In this document: in pieces, positions 50,490 through 59,559 of the stretch | Position numbering within the stretch: the stretch's first letter is position 1 | How the letters are laid out: the number at the start of each line of letters is the position of its first letter | Assembly (NCBI RefSeq): GCF_001552655.1 | Contig: NZ_BCRP01000002.1 | Coordinates: 186,001 to 250,000 of the forward strand | Reading direction: 5' to 3' | Length of the DNA stretch: 64,000 nucleotides | From: Alicyclobacillus kakegawensis NBRC 103104 | GTDB lineage: Bacteria; Bacillota; Bacilli; Alicyclobacillales; Alicyclobacillaceae | Translations under genes and position numbers: made by a program | Notes under the pieces: model-generated | Told to the model about the DNA's origin: nothing | Databases searched by the model: none | Seen by the model: only the letters and a program-made list of their open reading frames with translations

Positions 50490-51149
50490 ATGGAGAAGGA
50501 AATCATCATCCGTCTCGTAGTCTCTGGCATACTAGGGGCACTTATCGGACTTGAGCGGGAGATCCGTTACAAAGAGGCGGGACTTCGCACTCATTTTGTG
50601 GTTGCCGTTGGCAGTGCGCTAGTCATGGTGGTCTCTAAGTACGGGTTTGTTGACGTTCTACATCCGTATACCGTCGTGCTTGACCCTAGCCGTATCGCCG
50701 CACAAGTGGTGAGCGGAATCGGGTTTCTCGGAGCCGGCACGATCTTGGTGCAAAGACAATCCGTTAGAGGTTTGACGACTGCCGCAGGGCTATGGGCGAC
50801 TTCTGGCATCGGTCTGGCCATCGGAGCCGGTATGTATACAGCGGGAGTGGGCTCCACAGTGCTAGTCTTGATTGCGCTCGAAATCCTAGACAAAAGCCAG
50901 ATGTTGATTACCCGGCACAAATCGCGTGTTGTCATCCGCACCGACAATGTGAATGCGGTATTGGGAGCCATCAGGGCATCTGGGTTCAAAATGCAGAAAA
51001 TCAAGATTGACCATAGCAGGGTTACGGATGTGGATAATGCCGACATAACCATAACGACATACCTTTCAGCCAAGTCGGCGAAAGATAGGGATCGGATGAT
51101 CGATGTCTTGGGCACCATGCCGCATGTGAAGTCGGTGAAGATTGAGTGA
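50490..51149 (+). CDS. MgtC/SapB family membrane protein
   Basis: The 219-residue product has four to five membrane helices in the N-terminal two thirds with MgtC signatures: GALIGLEREIRYKEAGLRTH, GIGFLGAGTILVQRQSVRGL and TTAAGLWATSGIGLAIGAGM. A C-terminal ACT-like cytosolic domain follows (about 145-219). In pathogens MgtC supports growth at low Mg2+ or acid; in other bacteria the role is unclear. ATG 50490 has a weak AGGT ribosome site. It is divergent from the FTR1 gene. Confidence 0.88.
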   Translation: MEKEIIIRLVVSGILGALIGLEREIRYKEAGLRTHFVVAVGSALVMVVSKYGFVDVLHPYTVVLDPSRIAAQVVSGIGFLGAGTILVQRQSVRGLTTAAGLWATSGIGLAIGAGMYTAGVGSTVLVLIALEILDKSQMLITRHKSRVVIRTDNVNAVLGAIRASGFKMQKIKIDHSRVTDVDNADITITTYLSAKSAKDRDRMIDVLGTMPHVKSVKIE

Positions 51150-51197
51150 CTGAGCAGGTGTCTTGTGCCTCTTATCAATCGATGTCATGAAGCGCAG

Positions 51198-52067
51198 TCA
51201 GCGGACATCACCTTCGCTTTGTTGGACGATCTCGATAAACCTTGTTAGCGCGGGGGATAAAAAGGCATCCCTCCGTCGCACCAGGACAGTTGGAACCTGC
51301 CCGAACTCGTCAGGAATCTCATGAATCGTAACCTGATACCTGCCTTGTCCGACTGCGTTTCTCGGAACCAAGGAGACACCGACGCCCGCAGCAACACACC
51401 CGAGGATGCCATCCAGTGTCCCCAGTTCAATCACCTTGCGAGACACAATTCCGAGGTGATCGAGATACTCTTCCATCCGTTTCCGGTATGAACACCCCTC
51501 CCGAAAAGCCACCACCGTGGTGGGGAAGGGGTGGCTTTTCGACGGCTCCCATCCGTTTGCCCCCGTCACGAGCACGAGTTTTTCCTCGATGACTGCTAAT
51601 GTGTGCAACTGCGGATGGCTGACTGGTCCGGCAACAAATGCGACTTCAACGTCGTAGCTGAGAACGGCTTGCAGCAACTGGTCGGTCGATCCGGTCGTCA
51701 AGTACAGGTTGACCTGCGGGTACCGCCGGTGATACTCAGCGAGGATGTCCGGCAAACGCGTGGCGGCCGTGGTTTCCATGGCTCCAATGCGCAGGGGTCC
51801 TCTCGGGGATCTCGTATCCTGAATGGCTTGTTCCGCCTCTTGGCATAAGTTCAGGATTTGTTCAGCGTAACGGAGCAAGGTCACGCCGCTCGACGTAAGG
51901 GACATGCCACGGGCATGTCGATGGAACAAGGCGGTTCCCAGTTTGGTTTCTAAGTTTTGAATCCGTGCCGTAATATTGGATTGCACGTATCCGAGTCGCT
52001 CCGCTGCTTTGGTCACACTCCCGGTCTTGGCCACGGTCATGAATATGGTGAGATCCCGAAACTCCAC
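51198..52067 (-). CDS. LysR-family transcriptional regulator
   Basis: The 289-residue product has the LysR winged helix (MEFRDLTIFMTVAKTGSVTK, AAERLGYVQSNITARIQNLE) and the two-lobe effector domain (GPLRIGAMETTAATRLPDIL, GCVAAGVGVSLVPRNAV). The C-terminal part resembles CynR/YwbI-like regulators with a broad small-molecule range. The GTG at 52067 is close to a GAGGGG site. It is divergent from the MFS gene, its likely target. Confidence 0.88.
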   Translation of the reverse strand: MEFRDLTIFMTVAKTGSVTKAAERLGYVQSNITARIQNLETKLGTALFHRHARGMSLTSSGVTLLRYAEQILNLCQEAEQAIQDTRSPRGPLRIGAMETTAATRLPDILAEYHRRYPQVNLYLTTGSTDQLLQAVLSYDVEVAFVAGPVSHPQLHTLAVIEEKLVLVTGANGWEPSKSHPFPTTVVAFREGCSYRKRMEEYLDHLGIVSRKVIELGTLDGILGCVAAGVGVSLVPRNAVGQGRYQVTIHEIPDEFGQVPTVLVRRRDAFLSPALTRFIEIVQQSEGDVR

Positions 52068-52140
52068 AGCCCCTCATCCCTTCTAACAACATTCACATAA
52101 TCATTCTCCCGTAGAGATGGTTTCTTTCATTATCATTCAT

Positions 52141-52169
52141 TTTACGTGATAGTCGGCAGGACGTACAAT
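52141..52169 (+). promoter_or_regulatory. Promoter of the MFS gene
   Basis: TTTACG (52141-52146) and TACAAT (52164-52169), spacer 17. TGTCAC-AG-TGTCAC direct repeats follow at about 52175-52188. Confidence 0.6.
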
Positions 52170-52205
52170 CATTCCTGTCACAGTGTCACGGCAGGAGGAA
52201 TGAAA

Positions 52206-53396
52206 GTGGCCGACCGGCAAGCTAAACTCGAGGCAGATCGCAGATTGTGGAGGCAACTGGTGGCGGGAGCCTTGGCATTGTTCATCGCTATGGGAGTTGG
52301 ACGCTTCGCTTATACACCCATTCTTCCTCTCATGCAGTCACAGGCGCGTGTCACGAATTCGCTGGGGGGTTTCCTGGCATCGAGCAATTACCTTGGATAT
52401 TTGGTCGGCGCCTTCGTGGTCGGTTCAGCAACTTGGTTTCGACGTCGCCGCTTGCGGGTTTATCGCTGGTCGTTGTGGATCAATATCTTCTCCACAGGAG
52501 CGATGGCTGCCACTGAGGACCACTGGCTTTGGTACATGCTGCGGGCGCTCTCCGGTTTGACGAGTGGATTTGTGTTTGTTTTGGCATCGAGTATGGTGTT
52601 GGATGAACTAGCCAACCGACAACGCTCAAGGTTATCGGGTGTGCTCTATGGCGGGGTCGGATGCGGGATCGCTGTGATTGGTCTGGCCGTGCCAATCTTC
52701 GGAAGGGTAGCGGGGTGGCGTGGCGCATGGATAGGGGCCATGATGATCACCATCGCCATCGGCCTGCCTGCTGTTCTTTGGCTGCGAGATGCTCAAAATG
52801 GTTCGCCCGCAGCCGCGTCTCGGGCCGTGGATCTGCCGACAAAAAGGCTCAGAACATACTTTCCGTGGCTTGTTGTGGCCTATGGCCTTGAGGGACTTGG
52901 ATACATCGTAACAGGGACATTTCTTGTGTCCCTAACGGCAATGGTTCCTGCGTTGCGAGGATTCGCGCCGTACACCTGGGTTATAGTTGGCGTTGCGGCC
53001 CTGGCTTCGTGTTTCATTTGGGCGCAAGTGGCACATCGGTGGGGGAGCATCACTGCTCTTTGTGGGGCTTATGTGGTTCAGGCGATAGGCGTCTTGTTGC
53101 CGATCCTTCTGTCGAATGTACCCGGAGTGTCTCTTGGTTCTATTTTGTTTGGCGGAACGTTTATGGGTATTACAACAACGGCCACGATGCTTGGTAAGCT
53201 TCTGCGCTCGGAGGACGCAAGCCAGGCCATCGGTCTTATGACCGGCGTGTATGGAATCGGGCAGATCGTGGGCGCGGCGGGTGCGGGTGTACTTGCCCAT
53301 TATACCGGCGGGCTCGTCTTGTCGACAGTGATGGCAAGTGGAGTGTTGTTTCTTGGAGCCTTAGTGCTTGGTGTCGGGGGAATTCGACGAGTGTGA
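52206..53396 (+). CDS. YbfB/YjiJ-family MFS transporter
   Basis: The 396-residue product has twelve predicted membrane segments. The first contains ALALFIAMGVGRFAYTPILP, the diagnostic GxGRFAYTPxLP start of the YbfB/YjiJ family. Other readable parts are SSNYLGYLVGAFVVGS, RALSGLTSGFVFVLASSMVL and the last repeat LLRSEDASQAIGLMTGVYGI. GTG 52206 is preferred because AGGAGG lies 7 bases upstream; ATG 52200 abuts it. It is divergent from the LysR gene. The substrate is unknown. Confidence 0.85.
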   Translation: MADRQAKLEADRRLWRQLVAGALALFIAMGVGRFAYTPILPLMQSQARVTNSLGGFLASSNYLGYLVGAFVVGSATWFRRRRLRVYRWSLWINIFSTGAMAATEDHWLWYMLRALSGLTSGFVFVLASSMVLDELANRQRSRLSGVLYGGVGCGIAVIGLAVPIFGRVAGWRGAWIGAMMITIAIGLPAVLWLRDAQNGSPAAASRAVDLPTKRLRTYFPWLVVAYGLEGLGYIVTGTFLVSLTAMVPALRGFAPYTWVIVGVAALASCFIWAQVAHRWGSITALCGAYVVQAIGVLLPILLSNVPGVSLGSILFGGTFMGITTTATMLGKLLRSEDASQAIGLMTGVYGIGQIVGAAGAGVLAHYTGGLVLSTVMASGVLFLGALVLGVGGIRRV

Positions 53397-53691
53397 GGAA
53401 CAATTACAGCTGACCAGGCTATGTGTTGGAAGCCATGCAGGTGAAAAAATAGAGCCCTCATTTGCCGATTCCAGGGTACGCCCTAACCAACGATATCCGG
53501 AAAGTCAGCTTCTGAATGGATTTGGGGACGGCCCCTTTTATTTTTGCATTCGTGTTTCCATATACTTTCGGAAAGAGATTGCAGTTTCTCGTGATTGTAT
53601 AATGTCCACGCGAGGCGTAATCTTCATGGTGTAAGAGGTTTCAAAGCATCAAAATGCTGTAAATCCATTTCCGCAATTCCTGCCGTGGGGG
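53397..53691 (+). other. 295-bp spacer before the PTS operon
   Basis: GGGG-ACGG-CCCC (53524-53535) followed by TTTTATTTTT is a short-stem terminator for the MFS gene. TATAAT (53598-53603) preceded by TTG is a -10 for the PTS operon with only a weak -35 (GAGATT). No gene is supported here. Confidence 0.45.
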
Positions 53692-55956
53692 GTGAACAGA
53701 ATTCCCAATCAGGCATGGATGACGGCACTGCTTGCGTTGAAACCACGGGCTCAGGAAATTTTTCAGGATTTGCTCGAGCGCGACATACCGGTCACCACCA
53801 CGGAACTGGCGCGGCGCTACCGCCTGAGCGAGCGGAGTATTCGCTACGACCTGGCGGAGCTGCAGCAAATCTGCGATTCGCTGCCTGTCACACTGGTGCA
53901 CCGGCGCAATGGCGTTTGGTTGGACGGTCCAACGGACGTGCGCAGGGCGCTGCAGAGGGAGTGGGCGGCGCTAATGGGCGCCACGCCGCCTTCGCCCGCG
54001 GACCGACGGTTGCACACCCTGCTGGCCTTGCTGCTGACCGCTGAAGAACCGCTGGTGGTTAAGCAGTTGCAGGGTGTGATGAACGCCAGTCCGCGTACGG
54101 TATATGCGGATATGGACCGGGCCGAGCGGTGGTTGGTGGGGCATGGTCTGCGTCTCATTCGGAAGCCGCACTTTGGTGCGAAGGTGGAGGGGGAGGAGCT
54201 GTACTGGCGCCACGCCATCTATCGCTTGCTGCTTGCCGCGTGTCCCCCGGTCAAGGTATTGGATCTGCGCGCAAGCGCGGCCACCTTTTGGAACAAACTA
54301 TGCCAGAGTATGGACGCACACGTGCTGACCGGGCTGGTGCAGGCGGACGACGTGCAAACGGTAGTGCGGCTGGTGGCCGACCGCGTTGCCAAGGGGCCAC
54401 ATGTGCAGGGGTGGTGGACGAAGCTGGTGCTGTACACAGCTGTCACGCTGGGCCGGATGCGCCAGGGGCATGCGGTGGCTTTACTCAAGTCAAACCTGAA
54501 GCTCTTACAGCAGACGGCAGAGTATCAATTCGCGTTGACACTGGTAGCACGCCTGCAGTGCGAGACGGGATTGCCTTTCGCAGAAGAAGAGACAAGCGCG
54601 CTCGCGCTTTACATGCTCGGGGCGTATCCGAACCTAGAGTTGCAGGAGAGCGGCGCGCAGACCGTGGCTCTTGATGATTTCTCGCAACAGTTGGTGACCA
54701 GGATGCTCAAGACTGTGGATGAAACCTTGGGGATTGTCTTGAGCACCGACGAAGACTTGCTGCGGGGTTTGATTTTGCATATCAAACCCATGACCTATCG
54801 GCTCCTGTACGGCGTCGCTATTGAGAACGACCTGTTGGAGGACATCAAGGAGGACCATGCGCTCGCGTATTACGCGGCCGTAGTGGCTGCCCAGTTTCTT
54901 GAGGGGGAACTGGGGAAACCCTTGAACGCAGCAGAAATCGGGTATATTGCTCTGCACTTTGGAGCGGCTCTGGAACGGCGGCGAGCCCACCCCGCCGGTA
55001 GTGCGGACGCCGTCCGGGTCCTGGTCGTGTGCGCAGGTGGCATTGGTACCGGGAAGATCTTGCAGTCCCGGATTGAGGCCAGCCTAACCCATCTGCAGGT
55101 GGTGGATGTGCTGGACCAACAGCGCATTCCTCATATCAATGCGGATGTCGCAGACGTGATTGTCTCGACGGTGGGGTTACCCCATTCGCCTTTGCCGTAT
55201 CTTGTGGTGAATCCACTGCTGCCGCTCGCTGATTACCACCGGTTGAACCGATGGGTGGCATCTGTGATGGGGATGACAGCGGACGTGCCGGGCACCGAGC
55301 ATACATTGTTGAAATCGGTCCTGGATGTGATTCAGGCGCAGTACGAAGTATTGGATCCGGAGGCGGTAACCGCAGAGATTCACCGCATGTTCACACGGAT
55401 TGGGGCCTACTTAGCGAAACCGCGGGCAGAGGGTCCTTCATCCGAGAACACCGCGGGAGACAGGGCAGCGAAAGACAGCCAGGTGGGAGACAGAAAGAAG
55501 GTTTTCAGGATGCTGGATTTGCTGACGAAGGAGAGCATTCGGGTACGAGCAAAGGCCGCGAATCCCAATGAGGTTGTGGACATTGCCGGTCAACTGTTAA
55601 TGGACACAGGCGCCGTGACGCCCCGTTACGTGGAGGCGATGAAGACCTCACTGGCGGTTAATGGACCGTACATGGTGATTGTCCCGGGGATTGCGATCTT
55701 GCACGCGCGGCCGGAGGACGGCGTGGCGCGGGTATGCATGAGCCTGGTCACCCTGGCCAATGGAGTTCCGTTCGGGCACAAGGACAATGATCCTGTGGAT
55801 ATCGCCATCGCGTTTGGCGCTGTTGACAACGAAGCCCATCTGCAGGCGCTGTCCGACTTGATGCGATTGTTGGCTGACAGCGCGTCACTCGACGCCATTC
55901 GCAATGCGGACGATGTGCAGCAGGTACTGGCTGTGATTCGCAAGACAACAGCCTGA
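53692..55956 (+). CDS. BglG/MtlR-type PTS-controlled transcriptional regulator with fused EIIB and EIIA domains
   Basis: The 754-residue product has two N-terminal HTH domains (TTTELARRYRLSERSIRYDL; VVKQLQGVMNASPRTVYADM), two PRD domains (about 190-410), an EIIB-like domain (about 438-525, VRVLVVCAGGIGTGKILQSR) and a C-terminal mannitol/fructose-type EIIA domain (about 605-754). The PRD-containing order is that of MtlR/LicR activators. The likely phosphorylated His of EIIA is in GIAILHARPEDGVARV. GTG 53692 is taken; ATG 53719 is possible. The ulaB and ulaA genes follow, so it probably activates this operon in response to the PTS. Confidence 0.88.
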   Translation: MNRIPNQAWMTALLALKPRAQEIFQDLLERDIPVTTTELARRYRLSERSIRYDLAELQQICDSLPVTLVHRRNGVWLDGPTDVRRALQREWAALMGATPPSPADRRLHTLLALLLTAEEPLVVKQLQGVMNASPRTVYADMDRAERWLVGHGLRLIRKPHFGAKVEGEELYWRHAIYRLLLAACPPVKVLDLRASAATFWNKLCQSMDAHVLTGLVQADDVQTVVRLVADRVAKGPHVQGWWTKLVLYTAVTLGRMRQGHAVALLKSNLKLLQQTAEYQFALTLVARLQCETGLPFAEEETSALALYMLGAYPNLELQESGAQTVALDDFSQQLVTRMLKTVDETLGIVLSTDEDLLRGLILHIKPMTYRLLYGVAIENDLLEDIKEDHALAYYAAVVAAQFLEGELGKPLNAAEIGYIALHFGAALERRRAHPAGSADAVRVLVVCAGGIGTGKILQSRIEASLTHLQVVDVLDQQRIPHINADVADVIVSTVGLPHSPLPYLVVNPLLPLADYHRLNRWVASVMGMTADVPGTEHTLLKSVLDVIQAQYEVLDPEAVTAEIHRMFTRIGAYLAKPRAEGPSSENTAGDRAAKDSQVGDRKKVFRMLDLLTKESIRVRAKAANPNEVVDIAGQLLMDTGAVTPRYVEAMKTSLAVNGPYMVIVPGIAILHARPEDGVARVCMSLVTLANGVPFGHKDNDPVDIAIAFGAVDNEAHLQALSDLMRLLADSASLDAIRNADDVQQVLAVIRKTTA

Positions 55957-55987
55957 AGAGCACGGTAGAACAAGGAGGCAATGTAAT

Positions 55988-56257
55988 ATGAAAATCTTGG
56001 CAGTGTGTGGCATGGGATTTGGCAGCAGCATGGTGTTGCGTATGACCATTGAGTCGGTCCTAAAGGAGATGGGGGTGAAGGCGACTGTGGCCACCTCCGA
56101 CATCGGATCGGCGAAATCGGAAAGCGCGGATGTCATTGTCACGTCTGCCGAATTCGCGCCACTACTCAAAGACAAAGGTGTGCCGATTTTGGAAATCAAG
56201 AACTACGTGGACAAACAGGAAATGAGACAAAAGCTGTCGTCGGTGCTGTCAGCGTAA
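55988..56257 (+). CDS. ulaB: PTS EIIB component, ascorbate type (UlaB/SgaB)
   Basis: The 89-residue product starts KILAVCGMGFGSSMVLRMTI, with the phosphorylated Cys in the CGMGFGSS loop of ascorbate-type EIIB. VIVTSAEFAPLL and the C-terminal helix are typical. The ATG follows AAGGAGG. It accepts phosphate from EIIA and passes it to the sugar bound by UlaA. It lies 31 bp after the regulator. Confidence 0.9.
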   Translation: MKILAVCGMGFGSSMVLRMTIESVLKEMGVKATVATSDIGSAKSESADVIVTSAEFAPLLKDKGVPILEIKNYVDKQEMRQKLSSVLSA

Positions 56258-56269
56258 AAAGGAGGACAA

Positions 56270-57643
56270 ATGATGGTTGTCATCCATTTCATTGTGCACG
56301 AAATTCTTGACCAGGCGCCGCTGCTGGTGGGCTTGATTGCCCTCATCGGCTTGATTGCCCTGCGCAAGTCGTTCAGTGAAACGGTCACCGGGACGCTGAA
56401 GGTGATTGTCGGGTTCCTGATTCTGTCCGGGGGCGCCAACATCATATCCGGCGCCTTGGCGCCGCTGGGTAACATGGTCCAGGCGGGCTTTCACTTGCAC
56501 GGTGTCATTCCGACGAATGAAGCCATTGTCGGACTCGCGCAGAAAGCATTCGGTCCTCAGACCGCCGTCATCATGGGGCTTGGGTTTGTGGTCAACCTGT
56601 TGTTGGCTCGGTTCACGCGGGCGAAATTTATCTTTCTGACCGGCCATCATATGTTCTTCATGGCCACCGTGCTGGCCGTTGTGCTTGGGAGCGCGGGCAT
56701 TACAGGCACCAACCAAACCCTCATCGGAGCCATTCTGGCCGGCACGGTTTCCACCATCATGCCTGCCTTCGTCCATCCATTTACGAAAAAGGTCACAGGG
56801 GGCGCCGAATTCGCGCTCGGCCACTTCAACACGCTTGGTTATATCACCTCCGCCGCGGTGGGCAAGTTGGTTGGCGGGAACAGCCGCACGACCGAAGAGA
56901 TCAAGGTGTCTCCGAAGTTCGGCTTCCTGCGCGACTCGTTGGTGATGACCACTTTGACTATGATTGTATTGTTCCTGATTTTGGCGATTGTCGCTGGCCC
57001 GAAAGCGATTGCAAGTTACACTCAGGGCGGCAACTACATCATGTACGCCTTTACCCAAGCGCTCACGTTCGGTGCCGGGATTGCTGTGGTATTGATGGGC
57101 GTGCGCATGATTCTGGCCGAAATCATCCCCGCATTCCAAGGGATTGCCCAAAAAATTGTCCCAAACGCTGTACCGGCCCTGGACTGTCCGACGGTGTTTC
57201 CGTTCGCTCCGACAGCCGTGTTGGTTGGATTCATCTCCAGCTTGGTCGGCGGCATCATCGGCATGTTCCTGATGGGGCCGCTTGGCCTGGCGCTGATAAT
57301 CCCTGGCATGGTGCCGCACTTCTTCGACGGCGGCACTGCAGGGGTCTACGGCAATGCCACGGGCGGGCGCCGCGGGGCCATGATTGGCGCTTTCATCAAC
57401 GGCTTGCTGATTACCGTGTTGCCGGCCCTGCTACTGGCGTTCATGGGATCTTTCGGCTTGGCCAATACCACGTTTGGCGACAGCGATTTCTGCTGGGTCG
57501 GCATTGTGGGCGGCCTGTTCGCCAAGACCGGTCTGGCGGGCGCATACATCCTCACCATTGTGGTGTGCGCCATCCTGGTGCTGTTGGCGAGCTATGTCAC
57601 CAAACGGACATCGGGCCAGCCAACTGCAGACGACTCGGTGTAG
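56270..57643 (+). CDS. ulaA: PTS EIIC component, ascorbate type (UlaA/SgaT)
   Basis: The 457-residue membrane permease has about eleven helices and UlaA-type blocks: ALRKSFSETVTGTLKVIVGF, LILSGGANIISGALAPLG, FHLHGVIPTNEAIVGLAQKA and IPGMVPHFFDGGTAGVYGNA near the C-terminal half. AAAAGGAGG precedes ATG 56270. The family imports L-ascorbate, but specificity varies. No separate EIIA gene and no ascorbate-breakdown genes follow within the window. Confidence 0.9.
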   Translation: MMVVIHFIVHEILDQAPLLVGLIALIGLIALRKSFSETVTGTLKVIVGFLILSGGANIISGALAPLGNMVQAGFHLHGVIPTNEAIVGLAQKAFGPQTAVIMGLGFVVNLLLARFTRAKFIFLTGHHMFFMATVLAVVLGSAGITGTNQTLIGAILAGTVSTIMPAFVHPFTKKVTGGAEFALGHFNTLGYITSAAVGKLVGGNSRTTEEIKVSPKFGFLRDSLVMTTLTMIVLFLILAIVAGPKAIASYTQGGNYIMYAFTQALTFGAGIAVVLMGVRMILAEIIPAFQGIAQKIVPNAVPALDCPTVFPFAPTAVLVGFISSLVGGIIGMFLMGPLGLALIIPGMVPHFFDGGTAGVYGNATGGRRGAMIGAFINGLLITVLPALLLAFMGSFGLANTTFGDSDFCWVGIVGGLFAKTGLAGAYILTIVVCAILVLLASYVTKRTSGQPTADDSV

Positions 57644-57732
57644 GCATAACGGGTGGCGGCGTACGTTTCAGCAGGGTGGCTGGGGAGATCCGGCCGCCTT
57701 CTCATTTTTGTTCAAATTCAGGGGAGTGGAAA

Positions 57733-57858
57733 ATGCGGGTCTGGCATGGTTGGCAGGTGCTCCAGGTCGTCGACACAAACAGGGTACCCACCACGGCGGC
57801 ATCTGACGGCGGGAGGGGGGCGGCCGCGGCCGCTGATACGCCGTCCGTAGTTTTTTGA
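57733..57858 (+). CDS. Possible 41-residue protein
   Basis: MRVWHGWQVLQVVDTNRVPT is preceded by AGGGGAG 6 bases before ATG 57733. The end is Ala/Gly-rich. No family is recognised and it may be a remnant. The surrounding spacer 57644-57960 also holds a possible weak terminator for ulaA (GGCGGC 57655-57660 with GCCGCC 57693-57698, then a T-rich tail) and TTGACA at 57872 without a good -10. Confidence 0.3.
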   Translation: MRVWHGWQVLQVVDTNRVPTTAASDGGRGAAAAADTPSVVF

Positions 57859-57960
57859 TTTGAAATAAGTATTGACAAATGCCGAGAGATGCGACCCAAT
57901 TAGAGTTAGGAGAATTGGTAGTCGGGCCTCATTGAGTCGCCGTGAAGGAGGGGGGCCAAG

Positions 57961-58299
57961 GTGGCGTTCACCACAGGTGTAACAAGCAAGAATCGGTCCC
58001 AGATGTGGATGCGGGAAGTGATTTCTCCGGTGGCAGCGTTTGGCATATTGGCCTTTGCCACTCATGCTGATTGGCATGGGAGATGGGTCTCCTTTATAGA
58101 ATTTCTTGTTGCATACTGGGCTTTCGGGCTGCTATGGGTACTTGGTTGGAAGCTGTATGCACGCGTGAAGGGACTGGACGTATCACCTAGCTGCATTTCA
58201 AGGAATGTGTATCAACGCTATTTATGGATATACCTAATTGTCTCATTGGCTCTCGCAGGGCTACTCTATTTTGCATTCAATAATTTCGCGTGGGCTTAA
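57961..58299 (+). CDS. Small three-helix membrane protein, unrecognised
   Basis: The 112-residue product has three hydrophobic segments (about 22-38, 46-66 and 90-108) with short loops: SPVAAFGILAFATHADWHGR, EFLVAYWAFGLLWVLGWKLY and LWIYLIVSLALAGLLYFAF. The GTG at 57961 follows AAGGAGGGGGG. No family is recognised. It stands alone, on the same strand as the PTS operon. Confidence 0.6.
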   Translation: MAFTTGVTSKNRSQMWMREVISPVAAFGILAFATHADWHGRWVSFIEFLVAYWAFGLLWVLGWKLYARVKGLDVSPSCISRNVYQRYLWIYLIVSLALAGLLYFAFNNFAWA

Positions 58300-58666
58300 G
58301 GGGCAGAACGATTGAACTTTCTCTAGAAGCGAAGACCGTTGCAGGCGCCTTCTGTTTCATTGAATCAAACCTACAAAACACATTAAACGACTGTGCTTCG
58401 GGACGTGAATTGCCAAAGGATTCCTGGTGCGTGGAAGAAGGGTATTTTGAGAAAGATTCTTGGTTCACGAGACTCTTACGGTGAGATATCAAACTCCTGA
58501 AACAGTACCTACAGGTGCAATCAGTTGGTCTTTGAAAATGCCGAGCATGACAATCAGGGGTGCCGGTGGATTAAGTAAGGATGGAAGAATTTTAGCTCAA
58601 GGTCACATCGAAGTACCTCCGGGTAATCCGCATAGACAATACGAGCTACAGTGGAGGCTGAGAGAG
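58300..58666 (+). other. 367-bp stretch without a supported gene, perhaps a remnant
   Basis: Two overlapping open frames (to 58484, and from 58460 in frame with the next gene) read protein-like, for example DSWCVEEGYFEKDSWFTRLL and MPSMTIRGAGGLSKDGRILA, but neither has a ribosome site and start. They may be the decayed end of a gene. No other element was seen. Confidence 0.35.
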
Positions 58667-59188
58667 ATGGATGAGGTACGTTACCCAATTGGGCCGTTTG
58701 AACTGGTGAAAGACGTTTCTCCTGAGCAACGGAAGGCGTGGATTCAAGACCTTGCGGATGCACCTGTGAAATTACATTCGGCTGTAGTGGGCTTGTCAGC
58801 AGAGCAGTTGGATACGCCGTATCGCACTGGCGGGTGGACCGTACGCCAAATTGTTCACCACTTGGCGGAAAACGATATGCTCGCTTATGCCCGATTTAAA
58901 TTTGGCCTGACTGAGGAGGCTCCGCAAATAAGACCTGCCTCGGAGAACTTGTGGGCAGAATTGCCGGATCGTGATGTGTCTGTCGATGATTCTTTGGACT
59001 TGTATCGGTTAGTTCACAAGCGATGGGTCACTTTGCTGGAGGGGCTAACGGCAGCGGATTTTGATCGCACCTACGTTCATCCTGTAAGCGGCGTGTGGAA
59101 GCTAGACCAAGCCATAGGGTTGTATTCCTGGCATGACCGGCACCATACGGCTCAAATTACATCTTTTCGTAAACGCATGGGATGGTGA
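58667..59188 (+). CDS. YfiT-type putative metal-dependent hydrolase/bacillithiol transferase (DinB fold)
   Basis: The 173-residue product closely follows Bacillus YfiT: RYPIGPFELVKDVSPEQRKA, LDTPYRTGGWTVRQIVHHLA, ARFKFGLTEEAPQIRP and the C-terminal LYSWHDRHHTAQITSFRKRM. The three metal-binding His of the DinB fold are in VHHLA and WHDRHHTAQI. Some relatives are thiol S-transferases. ATG 58667 follows GGAGG by 9 bases. The in-frame upstream extension is not family sequence. Confidence 0.9.
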   Translation: MDEVRYPIGPFELVKDVSPEQRKAWIQDLADAPVKLHSAVVGLSAEQLDTPYRTGGWTVRQIVHHLAENDMLAYARFKFGLTEEAPQIRPASENLWAELPDRDVSVDDSLDLYRLVHKRWVTLLEGLTAADFDRTYVHPVSGVWKLDQAIGLYSWHDRHHTAQITSFRKRMGW

Positions 59189-59559
59189 GAGCCTTCAAAG
59201 AGTGGGGGTAAAAGGGAGAAGTGAAGTGACAAAATATCCCAGTGCTCCTGACTTCGTATTCCATTTGACATTTTGGCCTATCGTTGCCGCTGTGGCGGCA
59301 GCAAAAGATAGGGTCGCGTTGATATTCGGGCGTTCTGATGTATTGTTTGTCATTTTGCGGTCTTTGCCCGATATGCGGAGTAGGTGCGGGAACTCTATCA
59401 GGCGTGAGATGATGGAAGCCATTATGGAAACAGTGTCCCTTTGCAAGGATTGCGGGAAGTCATTCAAGATACCGCAGCCAGCACGTCAGGCGGGTCTTCC
59501 GGCACGAAAGCCGCATCTGATATATTATAATATCCCCAGAGAGCCTGGGAGGTGTCGGA
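59189..59559 (+). other. 371-bp stretch without a supported gene
   Basis: Open frames on both strands here look like chance readings. One + strand piece (METVSLCKDCGKSFKIPQ..., near 59423-59480) resembles the start of a zinc-ribbon protein that is then lost, perhaps a remnant. TATAAT at 59526-59531 may be the -10 for the DinB gene. Confidence 0.35.
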
